Of a DNA stretch of 64,000 nucleotides, positions 25,301 to 34,600 are shown one piece after another. The number at the start of each line of letters is the position of its first letter. Position 1 is the first letter of the stretch. The position numbers and the translations under genes were made by a program. The notes beneath the pieces are model-generated. The model saw nothing but the letters and a program-made list of their open reading frames with translations. It did no database searches and was not told the DNA's origin. The stretch is from the NCBI GenBank assembly GCA_017506865.1, contig JAFCMP010000379.1, positions 186,001 to 250,000 on the forward strand, given 5' to 3'. The DNA comes from Tribonema minus. Lineage: Eukaryota; Sar; Xanthophyceae; Tribonematales; Tribonemataceae.

Positions 25301-28269
25301 GGACCTCGCCCTAACAATGTGCAGATCCTGACGTTTGGGCCGCCGGTGGCGCGCAGTCTGCAATTGAAAACGTGGACACAAACGCCTACATTCATTGCTC
25401 CGCAGATCCTTACCCTAACCCCAACTGTGAACCTCGCCCTAAATACCTGCAGATCCTGACGTTTGGGCCGCCAGTGGTGCGCAGTCTGCGGCGGCGCCTG
25501 CCGCAGCTGTTCATCGACGTGCACCTTGCTGTTGAGAACCCGGGGGAGTACATTGCGCAGCTGGCAGCCGCAGGGGCGTCACAGGTGAAGTTTGTTTGTT
25601 GAAGCTTGTAGGCTGAAGTATCTATCTTGCGCAGCTGGCGGCGGCAGGGGCGTCACAGGAGGTATATGAAGGTGGCCCGAGCAGTGCTATGCAGCGCACC
25701 GGCTCTGTTGCTGCCGGTTTACACACACATGCCCATGCCGTGCATTGTGCACAGAAAGTGTACTTAGTCAAGGGGCCGTTGTGCAGCTGCAAATTGGTCA
25801 TGAGTAGAGTTATAATGTCAGTACGCTAATGGCATGCGCTGCTAGACATGCCTGCATGTGCCACATTGACACGTGCCGCAATGTGCGGCGGCAACCCTAC
25901 CCCTAACCCTAGTTACCCCTGTGGTGACACCGCTCGACGCCTCCTACCGCCCTTCAAGCTCACACGCATGCACGCCCCCCACTGAATGCGCCCAGAGCAA
26001 CGCAATCGCTCACACACGATTGCGTGCTCCTGCGCCCCGCCGCCGCCGCTGGCCCACACAGGTGCTGTTCCACGTGGAGGCGTGCAGGAGCGCTGACGCG
26101 GGTCACCCTAGCCCTACTTATTGCATTGACACCGTGGCAGCGCTCGCGCGTGAGATTCGCGCGGCGGGCATGCGCGCGGGCGTCGTCCTCAACCCCGAGA
26201 CCCCCGCCGCCGTGATCGCGCCCCTGCTGAGGTACGTACCTACATACTCCATATCTCAGCAGTGCTCAACCCCGAGACCCCTGCCGCCGTGATCGCGCCC
26301 CTGCTGAGGTACGTACCTACCATACCCCCATATCTCAGCAGTGCTCAACCCCGCTGGCTTAGATCGCAGCGCTGCTGAGGTACGTACAATACCCCCATAT
26401 CTCAGCAGTGCTCAGCTCCGAGACCCCCGCCGCCGTGATCGCGCTGCTGCTGAGATAGGCTCGTGGTATACAACCATGTTTCAGCAGTGCTCAACCTCGA
26501 GTGGTAATCGCGCCGCTGCTGAGGTTATGTCCCTACTGCACTTTTACCCCCATTTATCAGCAGTGCTCAACCCCAACACCCCCGCTGCCGTGATCGCGCC
26601 GCTGCTGAGGTACGTACCTACATACCCCCATATCTCAGTGCTCAAACCCGAGGCCTCTGGCGGCGTGATTGCGCCGCTGCTGAGGTATGCCCCCCATTTC
26701 TTAGCAGTGCTCAGCCCGAAGACCCCCGCTGGGGTGATCGCGCCGCTGCTGAGGTACCTACATACCCCCGTATCTCAGCTGCTCAGCCCTGAGACTCCCG
26801 CCGCCCTGATCACGCCGTTGCTTCATTATGTACATACCCCAAGACGCCCGCTGCCGTGATCGTGCCGCTGCTGAGACATGTACGCTCATACCCCATGTTG
26901 CAACAGAGCTGAACCCCGAGACACCCGCCGACCGGTGATCGCGCCGCTGCCGAGGTACCTACATACCCCCATTTGTCGGCAGTGCTCACCACAGCGGTGC
27001 TCTCAAGTAGGACTATGTGCATGCTGAGGTACTCACACGCCCCCCATTTATCAGCAGTGCTCAACAGCTGGGCTCCTAGAGTACTGCATGCTGAGGCCCC
27101 TACAGCACCTAAACACATTTATCAGCAGTGCTCCTGGGGCTGCTGAGAGTTATGTGCACGCTGATGTACCTACTTGTCCCATTCCTTTGCAGTGTTCATA
27201 CCACAGCGATGCTACTAACTTTGCGCGGTCGGGGGTAGGGTTAGGGTTAGGGCTCCCACACACCCTTGGCCTTATGTCTTTGTAGTACTCTTACCTCAGG
27301 TGGTCCTGTGTCCTTGTCATCTCTCTTCTGCAATGCACAGTCCAGGAGCTGTACAGCTGGACTGTGTGGACTGCCTCGCAGTTCAACCGGGGTTCGGCGG
27401 ACAGCCGTTTGACAAGTCTGTGCTGCAGAAAGTGGCGGAGCTCCGGGAAATGTGCCCTACTCTTGACATTCAGGTATGTGTGTATGTATGAGCTTGCTGG
27501 CCCCCATTGCTTTGAACACGCATGGAACATGATCGCATTTGAAAGTGCGAAGCATCGCCAGGAATAAGCTGCACTCCTTATGCACAGGTAGCCTCGACAC
27601 AAGCATGGACCGTGATCGCGCTTTGAAGTGTGAGCAATACTTGTATTGTGCTACCAACACGATTAGGGGCATCGTGAGCCAGCATATCAATCACAACGGG
27701 CTGTAGTACTATACTATAGTCAAAGGCGGTGTGAGGTCAGGTTCATCTAACTCTAACCCTAACCCTAACTCAAGCGCGCACCAGCCGCCGCATGCACATA
27801 AATTCCTAACAGTGCGCGCATCAGCACATAAGCACATGTTCCTCACATGAACCATCGACGTCAGACGCTGACTCCCGCAACACTCGCCGCTCAACACCGT
27901 GCTGCCTCGGTGTGCGTTGCAGGTCGACGGCGGCGTGAACCTTGAAACGGCGGCGGCGTGCGTTTAAGCCGCCGCCAACATACTTACGGCCAGCACGTGC
28001 ATGTTCCGCCGAATGCACACAGCACATCACCCTTCAATTTCAATAGCAGATTCTCTTAACCGCCCGCCGCTCAACACCATGCATGTGCTGCGCTCTCTCC
28101 GTGTACTGCGCAGGTTGACGGCGGCGTTAACCTCAAAACCGCGGCGGCGTGCGTGCAAGCCGGCGCCAACGTACTCACGGCCGGCACGTGCATATTTGGC
28201 GCGGAAGACTGCGCGGCGGCCGTCGGCGCGCTGCGGCAGGCGCTGGCGGCACGCTGGACGCTGCAGTAG
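10368..28269 (+). CDS. FGGY carbohydrate kinase fused to ribulose-phosphate 3-epimerase, 19 exons
   Basis: Exons: 10368-10488, 10638-10741, 11758-11816, 12483-12615, 13217-13282, 13793-13873, 14805-14960, 15648-15677, 16663-16803, 18323-18472, 19523-19621, 20644-20713, 21402-21583, 22905-23122, 24092-24233, 25453-25584, 26062-26231, 27341-27473, 28114-28269. All are GT-AG and phases fit throughout; 2,343 nt encode 780 residues. Residues 1-536 are an FGGY kinase: DGGTESIRAGVYS (8-20), LLWMDMRS, RLTGRMVAS, GGADAFVG with the expected catalytic Asp 244, TGSSHLHLGL, GGQTSTG (300-306), GNRTPFTDP. The pattern is closest to the eukaryotic FGGY/YDR109C-type D-ribulokinases (family knowledge). Residues 538-780 are an RPE barrel. 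A kinase feeding an epimerase suggests a D-ribulose to xylulose 5-phosphate route feeding the pentose phosphate pathway or Calvin cycle; substrate and compartment are inferred. No transit peptide is evident at the N-terminus. Confidence 0.92.
11430..11640 (+). repeat. Acceptor-side echoes of kinase exon 3
   Basis: Two copies of the intron-3'-end plus exon start (CTCACCCTGCGTCTGCGYTGCACGGCT, then AAAGCATGTGGACA) lie near 11,448-11,500 and 11,588-11,640, upstream of the true exon at 11,758. The conserved AG has decayed in the copies. Confidence 0.7.
11915..12290 (+). repeat. Donor echo of exon 3 and long acceptor echo of exon 4
   Basis: Near 11,920-11,935 the exon 3 donor (CTCAGGTAGG) recurs. 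At 12,184-12,265 a long near-copy of exon 4 begins after CTTCAG and retains most of the LLWMDMRS-encoding sequence, then diverges. The copy cannot join exons 3 and 5 while keeping family-like sequence, so 12,483-12,615 was taken as exon 4. A donor echo of exon 4 follows at 12,704-12,735. Confidence 0.7.
13063..14036 (+). repeat. Interstitial telomere-type CCCTAA arrays in the kinase gene
   Basis: Short CCCTAA arrays lie at 13,063-13,082 and 14,007-14,036, in introns 4 and 6. Further short or diverged arrays are near 20,170-20,550, 20,613, 22,848, 25,897, 27,233 and 27,753. Orientation varies. In other frames they yield Asn-Pro repeats. Confidence 0.85.
14100..14735 (+). repeat. Five-copy acceptor-side echo array before kinase exon 7
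   Basis: Units of roughly 100-190 bp repeat the sequence CGTCAGTAACTGCYACTGACGCTGGCC, then a Y-rich run, GCRCTGCAGCGNGGCTGGCC. Copies of the acceptor and first codons of exon 7 are near 14,128, 14,318, 14,442, 14,543 and 14,705; the functional one is 14,805. Copies carry substitutions in the AG or in the following RGWPTS codons. Confidence 0.85.
15685..16100 (+). repeat. Tandem repeat in intron 8
   Basis: At least five diverged units built from CAGTACGTGAACAGTACATAAG and GCAGCCGCAATCTGCTGTTTGCTTGCAG are seen. Each unit ends in a pyrimidine-rich acceptor-like TTGCAG. No exon sequence is recognisable in the units. Confidence 0.8.
16224..16460 (+). repeat. Two acceptor-side echoes of kinase exon 9
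   Basis: CAGGGCCTGGGCGTGGTACACCCC near 16,225 and CCTGGGCGTGGTAAACCCCTA near 16,437 copy the start of exon 9 (GLGVVNP) at 16,663. Single-base changes break the frame or the AG. A short CCTAA array lies between them at about 16,297. Confidence 0.75.
16925..17578 (+). repeat. Four donor-side echoes of kinase exon 9
   Basis: Copies of the exon 9 end (LVDREISGGGMWGSY ... HGLYV plus GT donor) occur at about 16,927-17,003, 17,085-17,163, 17,265-17,336 and 17,512-17,577, progressively more decayed. The first is nearly identical to the true exon; the second has an in-frame TGA. Units are separated by CTTYAAGTTTGAAGT-type sequence. Confidence 0.9.
18525..19320 (+). repeat. Donor echoes of exon 10 and acceptor echoes of exon 11
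   Basis: Near 18,533-18,590 and 18,607-18,660 the exon 10 end (PPGCEGLLCLDHFQ region) is repeated with frameshifts, and a third scrap is near 18,815. Near 19,030 and 19,283 the start of exon 11 (GGCAACCGCAC then CCTTCACAGACCCC) is repeated in front of the true acceptor at 19,523. Confidence 0.8.
19695..19845 (+). repeat. Donor-side echoes of exon 11
   Basis: GGCCTGAGCCTGGGGCACACGCGCG near 19,710 and GATGTTCAGGGTGCTCCTTGACGTGAG near 19,808 are two pieces of the exon 11 end (GLSLGHTRGH and MFRAVLE). They are now split and out of frame. Confidence 0.75.
20835..21248 (+). repeat. Three acceptor-side echoes of exon 13
   Basis: Copies of the exon 13 start (GCAG, then the codons for AVAGGAARSPLWLQ) appear near 20,840, 21,005 and 21,183, about 170 bp apart. 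Each is preceded by TGTCCTCTGTCGCCGCAG-like acceptor sequence and each is degenerate. Confidence 0.8.
21650..22210 (+). repeat. Four donor-side echoes of exon 13, period about 145 bp
   Basis: The segment encoding MLAAVGAGLYDSIPAAAAAMVK plus GTGCGTGACGG recurs near 21,661, 21,810, 21,957 and 22,097. Each copy is followed by ATTGTTGAAATTGAAGTTGAA and GCAGTGCTCAAGCGCGCCTG. These are the least decayed echoes in the window and read almost like extra exons, but they would duplicate a conserved helix of the kinase. Confidence 0.92.
23546..23945 (+). repeat. Three acceptor-side echoes of exon 15 (start of the epimerase half)
   Basis: CAGGACCACAGTGGCGTGTG near 23,547, GCAGGACCGCAGCGGACGTG near 23,731 and GCAGGATGGCATCGGACGTG near 23,915 copy the junction that starts exon 15 (24,092), about 180 bp apart. 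Each unit also repeats AGGCATCTCAAATGCCGC or a shorter version of it. Confidence 0.85.
24355..24900 (+). repeat. Five donor-side echoes of exon 15
   Basis: Copies of the segment encoding the RPE metal-site motif HVDIVDGHFAK plus its GT donor occur near 24,365-24,406, 24,467-24,505, 24,600-24,641, 24,735-24,768 and 24,855-24,895. All sit in intron 15 and spacing is about 110-140 bp. TACTTCAA-type sequence separates them. Confidence 0.92.
25203..25368 (+). repeat. Acceptor-side echoes of exon 16
   Basis: GCAGATCCTGACATTCGGGC near 25,208 and GCAGATCCTGACGTTTGGGC near 25,321 repeat the start of exon 16 (25,453). Shorter GCAGATCCT scraps lie near 25,275 and 25,404. A single donor-side echo of exon 16 is at 25,628-25,663. 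Confidence 0.85.
26240..26965 (+). repeat. Ten-copy donor-side echo array of exon 17, period about 70-80 bp
   Basis: The end of exon 17 (LNPETPAAVIAPLLR plus GAGGTACGTACC and CATACCCCCATATCTCAGCAG) is repeated about ten times with increasing decay away from the exon. It is the longest echo array seen. The copies keep GAGGTACG donors, so many cryptic splice sites compete with the true one at 26,231. Confidence 0.92.
27916..28000 (+). pseudogene. Near full-length decoy copy of the last exon with an in-frame stop
   Basis: GCAG followed by codons for VDGGVNLETAAACV, then TAA, then sequence corresponding to AGANVLTAGTC with changes. The true exon 19 (28,114-28,269) lacks the stop and continues to the family-length C-terminus. 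If used by the spliceosome, the decoy would truncate the epimerase just after its metal-binding Asp. Confidence 0.85.
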
Positions 28270-28422
28270 GGCATGTGATCGGAACAGTTTCTGGCCTGAT
28301 ACTTCAAGAACGAGCAGTCCGCAGCGATTCCACGCGGAGAGCCTGCTCTCACGTGTGAGCAGCGATGCCAGCTGGCGGCAGCGGCGGCGCGGTGCTCGCT
28401 GGCTTCACTGCCTCTGGCGCTG

Positions 28423-28660
28423 CGTCGCTGCTGTAGGGCGTCATCAGAAGCGTTTCTAGCGCTGGTGCTTCAAGCATTACAGCGGTTCTGCGCTAGACGG
28501 CTGCTGTAATGCTGTGCGAGCAGCGGCGCCAGCTGGACGCCAATACGTCCTGGTGCTGCTGTAGGGCGTGATTGGAAGCGTTTCTAGCGCTGATGCTTCA
28601 AGAAACAGCAGACCGCGGCGATCTCATGCTGAGAGCCTGCTCTAACGTGTGAGCAGTGGT
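28423..28660 (+). repeat. Echoes of the stop-codon region of the kinase-epimerase gene
   Basis: The sequence across the stop, CTGCAGTAGGGCATGTGATCGGAACAG, recurs as CTGCTGTAGGGCGTCATCAG near 28,429 and CTGCTGTAGGGCGTGATTGG near 28,556. GAGAGCCTGCTCT with an ACGTGTGAGCAG tail recurs near 28,337 and 28,630. Tandem copying therefore extends past the coding end into the 3' UTR. Confidence 0.8.
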
Positions 28661-30815
28661 GCCCTCAACGTCCCGGCGAGAGCTTGCTCTAGTATGCGTG
28701 AGCGACTGTGCCAGCTGGATGCGGCTGCAGTGTCTTTTGTGCTGAAGCCCGCGCCTGCCACCATGCTGTGACGAACGCTGGCCCGGTGCGCACACCAGCG
28801 GCTTTTCTCGCAGCCGCCGCATTTGACGAAAGTCTGCAGCATCCCAGCGCAGCCCTCAGCAAAGCTCCGCTGCCATTGCGCAGCTGTTTCAACGCGGCGC
28901 AGAGAAGCGCCTTTTGATCACCGCATGGATCACGGGCAGAGACATTGCGCAGTAGCCGCCGTTGCGCCCTCTGGTCGACGGCTCTGCCGGCGCTGTGGCT
29001 ATCATGCAGCCGCCGCTGACTATTATTACTCGCTAAGGAGCGCATGTTGGCAGCGCTTAGGACACTGTGCAGCTTGCCACTACTAGTAGCTCTTGCTCCA
29101 GCAGATGTAAGCAAACCTCTCGTCTGACTCAAAGCGTTTTTGGGGGAACAGGCTTTAACGACCATACAGTGTCACATTATACATGTAGAACTGTCTTAGG
29201 GTAACACACTTCAAAGCCTCGAGGATTACGCCAGCACCGGACTTGCTGCTGCGTGACCTTCGTACACACCACGCCGCTGCTTGGGCACTGCAGCTCTGGG
29301 CACCTTTAGTCTTGAGAGCAGCTGTTGATCCACTGGTCACAAGAAAGGTGCCAGCTGCGTTAAGGTCAGCGTAAGTAACACGTAGGGCGAGGGTAAGTGG
29401 CCATACCAAACAACTGGCTGAGCACAGCTGTGTGCGTACCACATCACTACTTGCATGATTCAGCTGCAACGCAGCGCAGAGTCATGTGACATTTCAACAC
29501 ATGGTTGTACATTGTCGCTCACGGTCTAGGTCTTTGCTGCCGTCTGCTGCACATGCTGACAAACCGCATCTGGCCATCTAAAAATGTGCTTTTGCAAGCG
29601 CCAAAGCCTTCGGTTGGTGGCCGGCTGTTTGGAGTCAAGATCATCGCACTTTGGTGTGAGTGCACTGTGCCGGACAAATTGTGGTGGTGGCGATAACGTG
29701 CACGTCAACACACGCTGCAGCATATGAATTGTGGCACCCCACATCGCCTGTGCTCGAATCGAGCGTGACAGCATCGCAGTGCCCAGAGGGGCATTTCAAT
29801 GGGCAATGGGACTTCATTTATTCTTCAATCGGTTACCCGTGGCAGCAAGCAGGGGTTGGCTGCACACGACGACAGCACCCAGATGCATGTTGAGGTTAAG
29901 CCTACCATCCAGAGCGCGCGCTGAGTGCTTGCAGCGTCAGACTGTTGGCATGTTGACATGTGACTCCACATTGATATGACGGGTGAAGCACGGCCGGGTG
30001 CGCCTTGCCGGCACTGCTGGCTGCGTCTTGACTGCTGATGCCACAATGCGCCATTCTTCCAGAACCAGGCATGTCAGCAGCGTCGTGCGTCGAGTGGTGC
30101 GGTGGATGCTGGCTTGTGCCGGCAATGTGCGTGCAGCACGTCAGTGCGTCTGACCCGTGCTCCCCTGACTGTGTGCCGGTGAATTGATGAGTTGAAGTTG
30201 GGTGGTGATGGGTTGAAGCGTCGCCCGCGCGCTGCATGCCGCGCAGGCGCTGCGCATGGTAGTGCAGGCACCCAAGCGCGCATAGTGTAGTTGCAGGCGG
30301 CGGCGGATAGCTCCTGTGTACCGAACGTGCATGCCTACATCAGTTTACACCAATGACTCGCCGCCGTGCGTGCATTGCACACGGTTGACGAGCGTGCTCT
30401 CGAAGTTCGTGCAAGTCGGCGGTCAGAAGAACTTGACGTTGAAGCCGCTCGGGCATTGCCTGTGTGTGCTTAATGCCATATCCGCACAAGGCGTGCGGCT
30501 GTCCGTGCTGCGCAAGTGCGCTTGCAGCTGGCGCGGAGCTGGGGCACGGATTGAAGTTGATCATTTCAGGAGCCAATCGTATGCCAGTGATGTTCAACTT
30601 GAGGTTGAGCACCCCCGGGGGGGGGGGGGGGGGGGGGGGGGCTATCTGCCGAACGCCGCGTGGACGGCGCGTGCCGCCGGTCAAACTTCAAGTTGAAGTT
30701 TATGGCCTCCCAAAAGGCCATCTACCGAACGCCGCGTAGCCTCTCCTCCTCCTCGCCACCGCGCTTCCCACGCTCAACTTCATGTTGAACTTGAGACCTC
30801 CCCCCGAAAGTCCCC
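28661..30815. other. Convergent intergenic region, no gene recognised
   Basis: The region lies between the 3' ends of the kinase-epimerase gene (plus) and the IQ-motif gene (minus). I see no conserved motif in the short frames present. A poly-G run at 30,618-30,641 and two echoes of the IQ-gene stop region (30,645-30,665; 30,718-30,738) sit at the right edge. Confidence 0.55.
30618..30641. repeat. Poly-G run
   Basis: About 24 consecutive G. Similar pure G or C runs occur at 46,977-46,994, 48,620-48,642 and 49,570-49,596, all in introns or flanks and each next to an exon echo. Their exact length in the assembly is doubtful. Confidence 0.8.
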
Positions 30816-31621
30816 TCATCTGCCGAACGCCGCATAAACAGCGCGCGCCGCGCGCAGCCTCTCCTTCTCCGCCTCGAGCTCGTCCAGGAGGTCCCACGGC
30901 ACGCGCGCCGCCGCGCGCCGCCGCAGCGCATCCCCCCCCTCGGGGTCCCCCCCCTCCGCGCGCGGCGCCGCCAGGCGGTGCAGCTGCCGCTGCCGCCGCC
31001 GCCCCTGCACCCTCTCCTCTTCGCCCCACGTCACCGGCATGTGGTGTGTGGCAACGGTGGCGGTGGAGGTGGGGTGGGTGCGGCTGGCGGCGTGCGCGGT
31101 GGGGGGGGGGGGGCGGCCCTGGGGGGCCGATGCCGCAAAGCCGTGCCTGGGAAATGTGTTGAGGTTGCGGGATGGGTGGGGGGGGGGGTGCATGCGTCAG
31201 CCTTGCGTGACACTGACGAGGAAAAATGCACCATAACCCTCTTGGAGTATATGAGGTCAGGATTAGGGTTAGGGTTAGGGGGGGTAGGGCAGCTGCAACG
31301 ACCGCCACACGCGCGCCCTGGGACCTGAGTGCACACAAATCCAGAGTCTGTAAATGAGGCCGGTGCCCCAAATCTGAAAGAGCCTCATGTTGTTTCTGCA
31401 ATTAATGAATGTGATTGACACCTAACCCTCACCCTCACCCTAATCCCAACCCTCAGCAAGCGCACCTGTTGATGAAGCCCGCGGCAGCAAACGGGCGGCG
31501 CCGCCGCGGCGCCGCGCCGCCCGCCGCTGCCGCCTCCGCTGCCGGAGCACCGAGGCTCAGCGCTGATGAAACTTCAACTTCAACTGCAGTCGTCAGCTCG
31601 CCCCCTCTGCCGTCCCCGCTC

Positions 31622-31655
<34 letters not shown>

Positions 31656-34600
31656 GATCGGCGCTGGCGTTAGCCATCACGGCGAGCGCGCTGCTGCTGC
31701 TGCTGCCGTCTGCTGCCGTGTGCTGCGGTGCACCCTGCTGAGCGCTGCTGCTGCTGCTGCTGGTTGGGTCCTCTGGGCGCAGCGCCACCGCGCCCAGCGG
31801 CAAGCGGCGCATAATGTCGCCGATGGGGGCGAGCGCGGCCTCGAACTGCGCCGCCTGGCTGAGGTGCGCGCGCAGCTTCACCTGCGCGTACGTATAAAAT
31901 AGCGCTATAGCTTACGAAGCTGAGGTTCTCAAGTACTGGGAGGATGCGGTTCTCATGTGCTGGGAGAATTCAAGCTTTGCATTCAAGACTTCAACGAACT
32001 TATGTAGCGCTTCAAAGGGTGATGCTTGAGTGCTGCCTTGAACTGCGCGGCCTGGCTGAGGTGCGCGCGCAGCTTCACCTGCGCGCGCAGATAGCATTGT
32101 AGTTTGTAATTATGTTGAAGTGTTGATTGAGCGTGGGCTTCAAGTGCTCACGGAAGTTAAACCTTTCTGAAAAGAATTGTGACGCTTCAAAGAGGACGCT
32201 TGAGCACTGATTTGAACGGCGCGGCCTGGCTGGGGTGCGCGCGCAGCTTGACCTGCGCGTACAAATGACATGGCGCTAAAGGTTACATGGCTGAATGCGG
32301 TTCTCAAGTACGTGAGGAACTGAATCTTTACGTTACATACTTCGAAGTACTTCTACATACATTTGTAGCGTTTCAAAGGGTGATGCCCAGGAATGGGCGG
32401 CCTGGCTGAGGTGCGAGCGCAGCTTCACCTGTGCGTGCAGATAGCATCAGAGCACGCGCTTGACCTGGCGCAAAGTGGCGCATGCAGTGCCCTGCTAGGG
32501 TTAGTCTTAGGGCAAGGATTAGGGCTTGTCTACGCGAAGTCAACGCCCCCGCAGGAAGCCGATCTGCACTCGTGGCATCGACGCACGTCAAACTTCAACT
32601 TGCTTCGCGCGCGCCCAAGGCAGTACTTCCGGTGGACGCCCGGGAGGGATGCGTGCCTTCTCTTTGACGCATGCCTGCGCCTTTGAAGCGTCGATGTGCA
32701 GTTTGTCTACTTCAACTTGAAGTTCAACGGGACCCACCTGCTCCAGCGCCCTGCGCAGACTTGGGCAGTTCCGCAGCGCATTGAGTTGACAGCAACGCCG
32801 TCCAACCAGAACACGCGTATCAGTGCGACCGCCATCGTGCATATTCTGCACTCATGCACCGCCCACCCCACGCGACGCATGCTCTATCGATACCGAATGC
32901 ATGCCCACATATGCCTGCACCTGAAATGGTTGCGTCAACCTGCAAGCCTGCATGCCCCTGAAACAGGTTGTGTGAACTTCAACCGTAACTTCAACGAGAC
33001 GCACCTGCTCCAGCGCCCTGCGCAAGCTTGGCCGGTTCCACAGCGGATCCGACTGCTCCTTGGACGCTCCCTGAATGCAGCACGCACAACATGTGAAAAT
33101 GTTATTGCACAGTCACAGCAGGCCCTCGTGTGTGTATTTCAATTGTTTCTTTTGTCGCCAGATGCAATTTTCGTTCAGCAAGTGTAGGTGCTTCAACTAT
33201 GAAGGATGACGTGCCATGCGCCATCTGGCAGCTGTGACGGACCTGCACGGCATAAATTCGCGTCATCCGCGAACAGGTCCACCTTCTACACTCACACATG
33301 CACCATTCTACTTCAAATGTAAAGTAGGTTGTGACCGCAGTGACGAACCTGTGCTGCGTAGTCGGCGTCATCCGCGAACAGATCCACCGTACCGCCGCAA
33401 AAAACGGCGTGCTTGGCGGCCCTAATGGGGTCTGCAGCCCAAGCGCGCGCGCCACCGCGGCCGCCGCCGCGCGCTGCTTCGCGCTTTCGGCGGTCCGGCT
33501 TGCCCGCCGCGTTGTAGAAGGTGACGGCCCACCTGAGGATGGATCGTCGCCGCGGCGGAGCGTCGTACTTGAAGTTCAAGGAATCGCTTCAATGCACGTT
33601 GAGGCGACAACATCACGAAGAGTTGAAGAGTCGCTTTTGACGCACGTGAGGTGTTCGGCCACATCACAGAACATGTGTGGCTTGACGGCCCACTTGAGGA
33701 TGGAGCATCGTCACGGCGGAGCGCAATACTAATCTGAATGTTCAAGATTCACTTTTTTCGAAAGGATGCACGTTTCAGGTGTACGACGACATCACAACGT
33801 GTACTTCCATACAACATGAAATATGGTGCGGGATCCACGGCGGCGATGGGCTGCCCCGCGCGCTTGCTAATGCGGCCAAGGAACAAATTGCCTTCCTTGC
33901 CCGCATCATAGAAGTTTACGGCACACCTGAGGAGTTGACGCACGTGCGGTCACAGCGGAGCGTCACACGATTGCTTCACACTTGAAGTTGTGCACTCGCT
34001 TTGCCGCGCTTCACGGCACGCCACGACACCGCTGAGCACGCACGTCATCGCATTTGCCGTGGTTGAGACCGCTAGTCGTGCTCATTGAACGTTGAAGTTA
34101 TCCCCTCCAACCCGTGGCTCTATGACGGGATGGACCTGCGTCATTTGCCATGTCTGTGCGGTGATGTCGGTCTGGCGTCGCCGCGCCTCACTGCTGGTGA
34201 TGCCCGCTATCATCTAGGTCGACATCACGATCGCAGAAAATGACTTCAATGTTGAAGTACACGGACCTGCGGCGCTCGTCAGCGACCTTCTGCCGCGATT
34301 CTGCGGCAGTCTCTCAACTCTAACAAACGCGATGCCTCGCTGTCATCTCTACTAGTGTCATGATGAACAAAACACAACTTCAACGCTAAAATTAACAGAC
34401 CTGCGGCGCTCGTCGGCGACCTTCCGCCGCGACTCTGCGGCGTTCTCGCTCCAGCGCCTGCGCGCCTCGCGTTCACGTAGCTCCAGGCGGCCCTCCTCGC
34501 GCCACCGCGCTATGCGCTCCGCCCTCTGCAGCGGCGCAGAGGAAATGAACGTGCGCAATGCTCAACTTGTGATCACGCAAGGCTCGGAAAGTATTATCGC

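Larger units (their letters stand above)
24092..28269 (+). other. Ribulose-phosphate 3-epimerase half of the fusion (exons 15-19)
   Basis: Exon 14 ends with the first two bases of an Arg codon and exon 15 supplies the third, so the frame runs from the kinase into SILAADF, the start of the RPE barrel, without a Met or stop. The family's metal and catalytic residues are present: His574 and Asp576 in HVDIVDGHF, His608 in DVHLAVENP, Asp731 in VDGGVN. Also seen are VQPGFGGQPF and the phosphate-binding-type AGTCIFG near the end. The usual HLDxMDGHFVPN reads HVDIVDGHFAK. The start of exon 15 has no in-frame ATG, which argues against a separate gene. A hidden promoter in intron 14 with a non-obvious first exon is the alternative. 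Confidence 0.88.

Noticed and set aside
30700-31401. 233-codon minus-strand frame rich in Pro, Arg, Gly and Ala
   Set aside because: It overlaps the last IQ-gene exon in a different frame; the exon frame ending LRAARAVYAAFGR fits the upstream phase and gives a coherent C-terminus.
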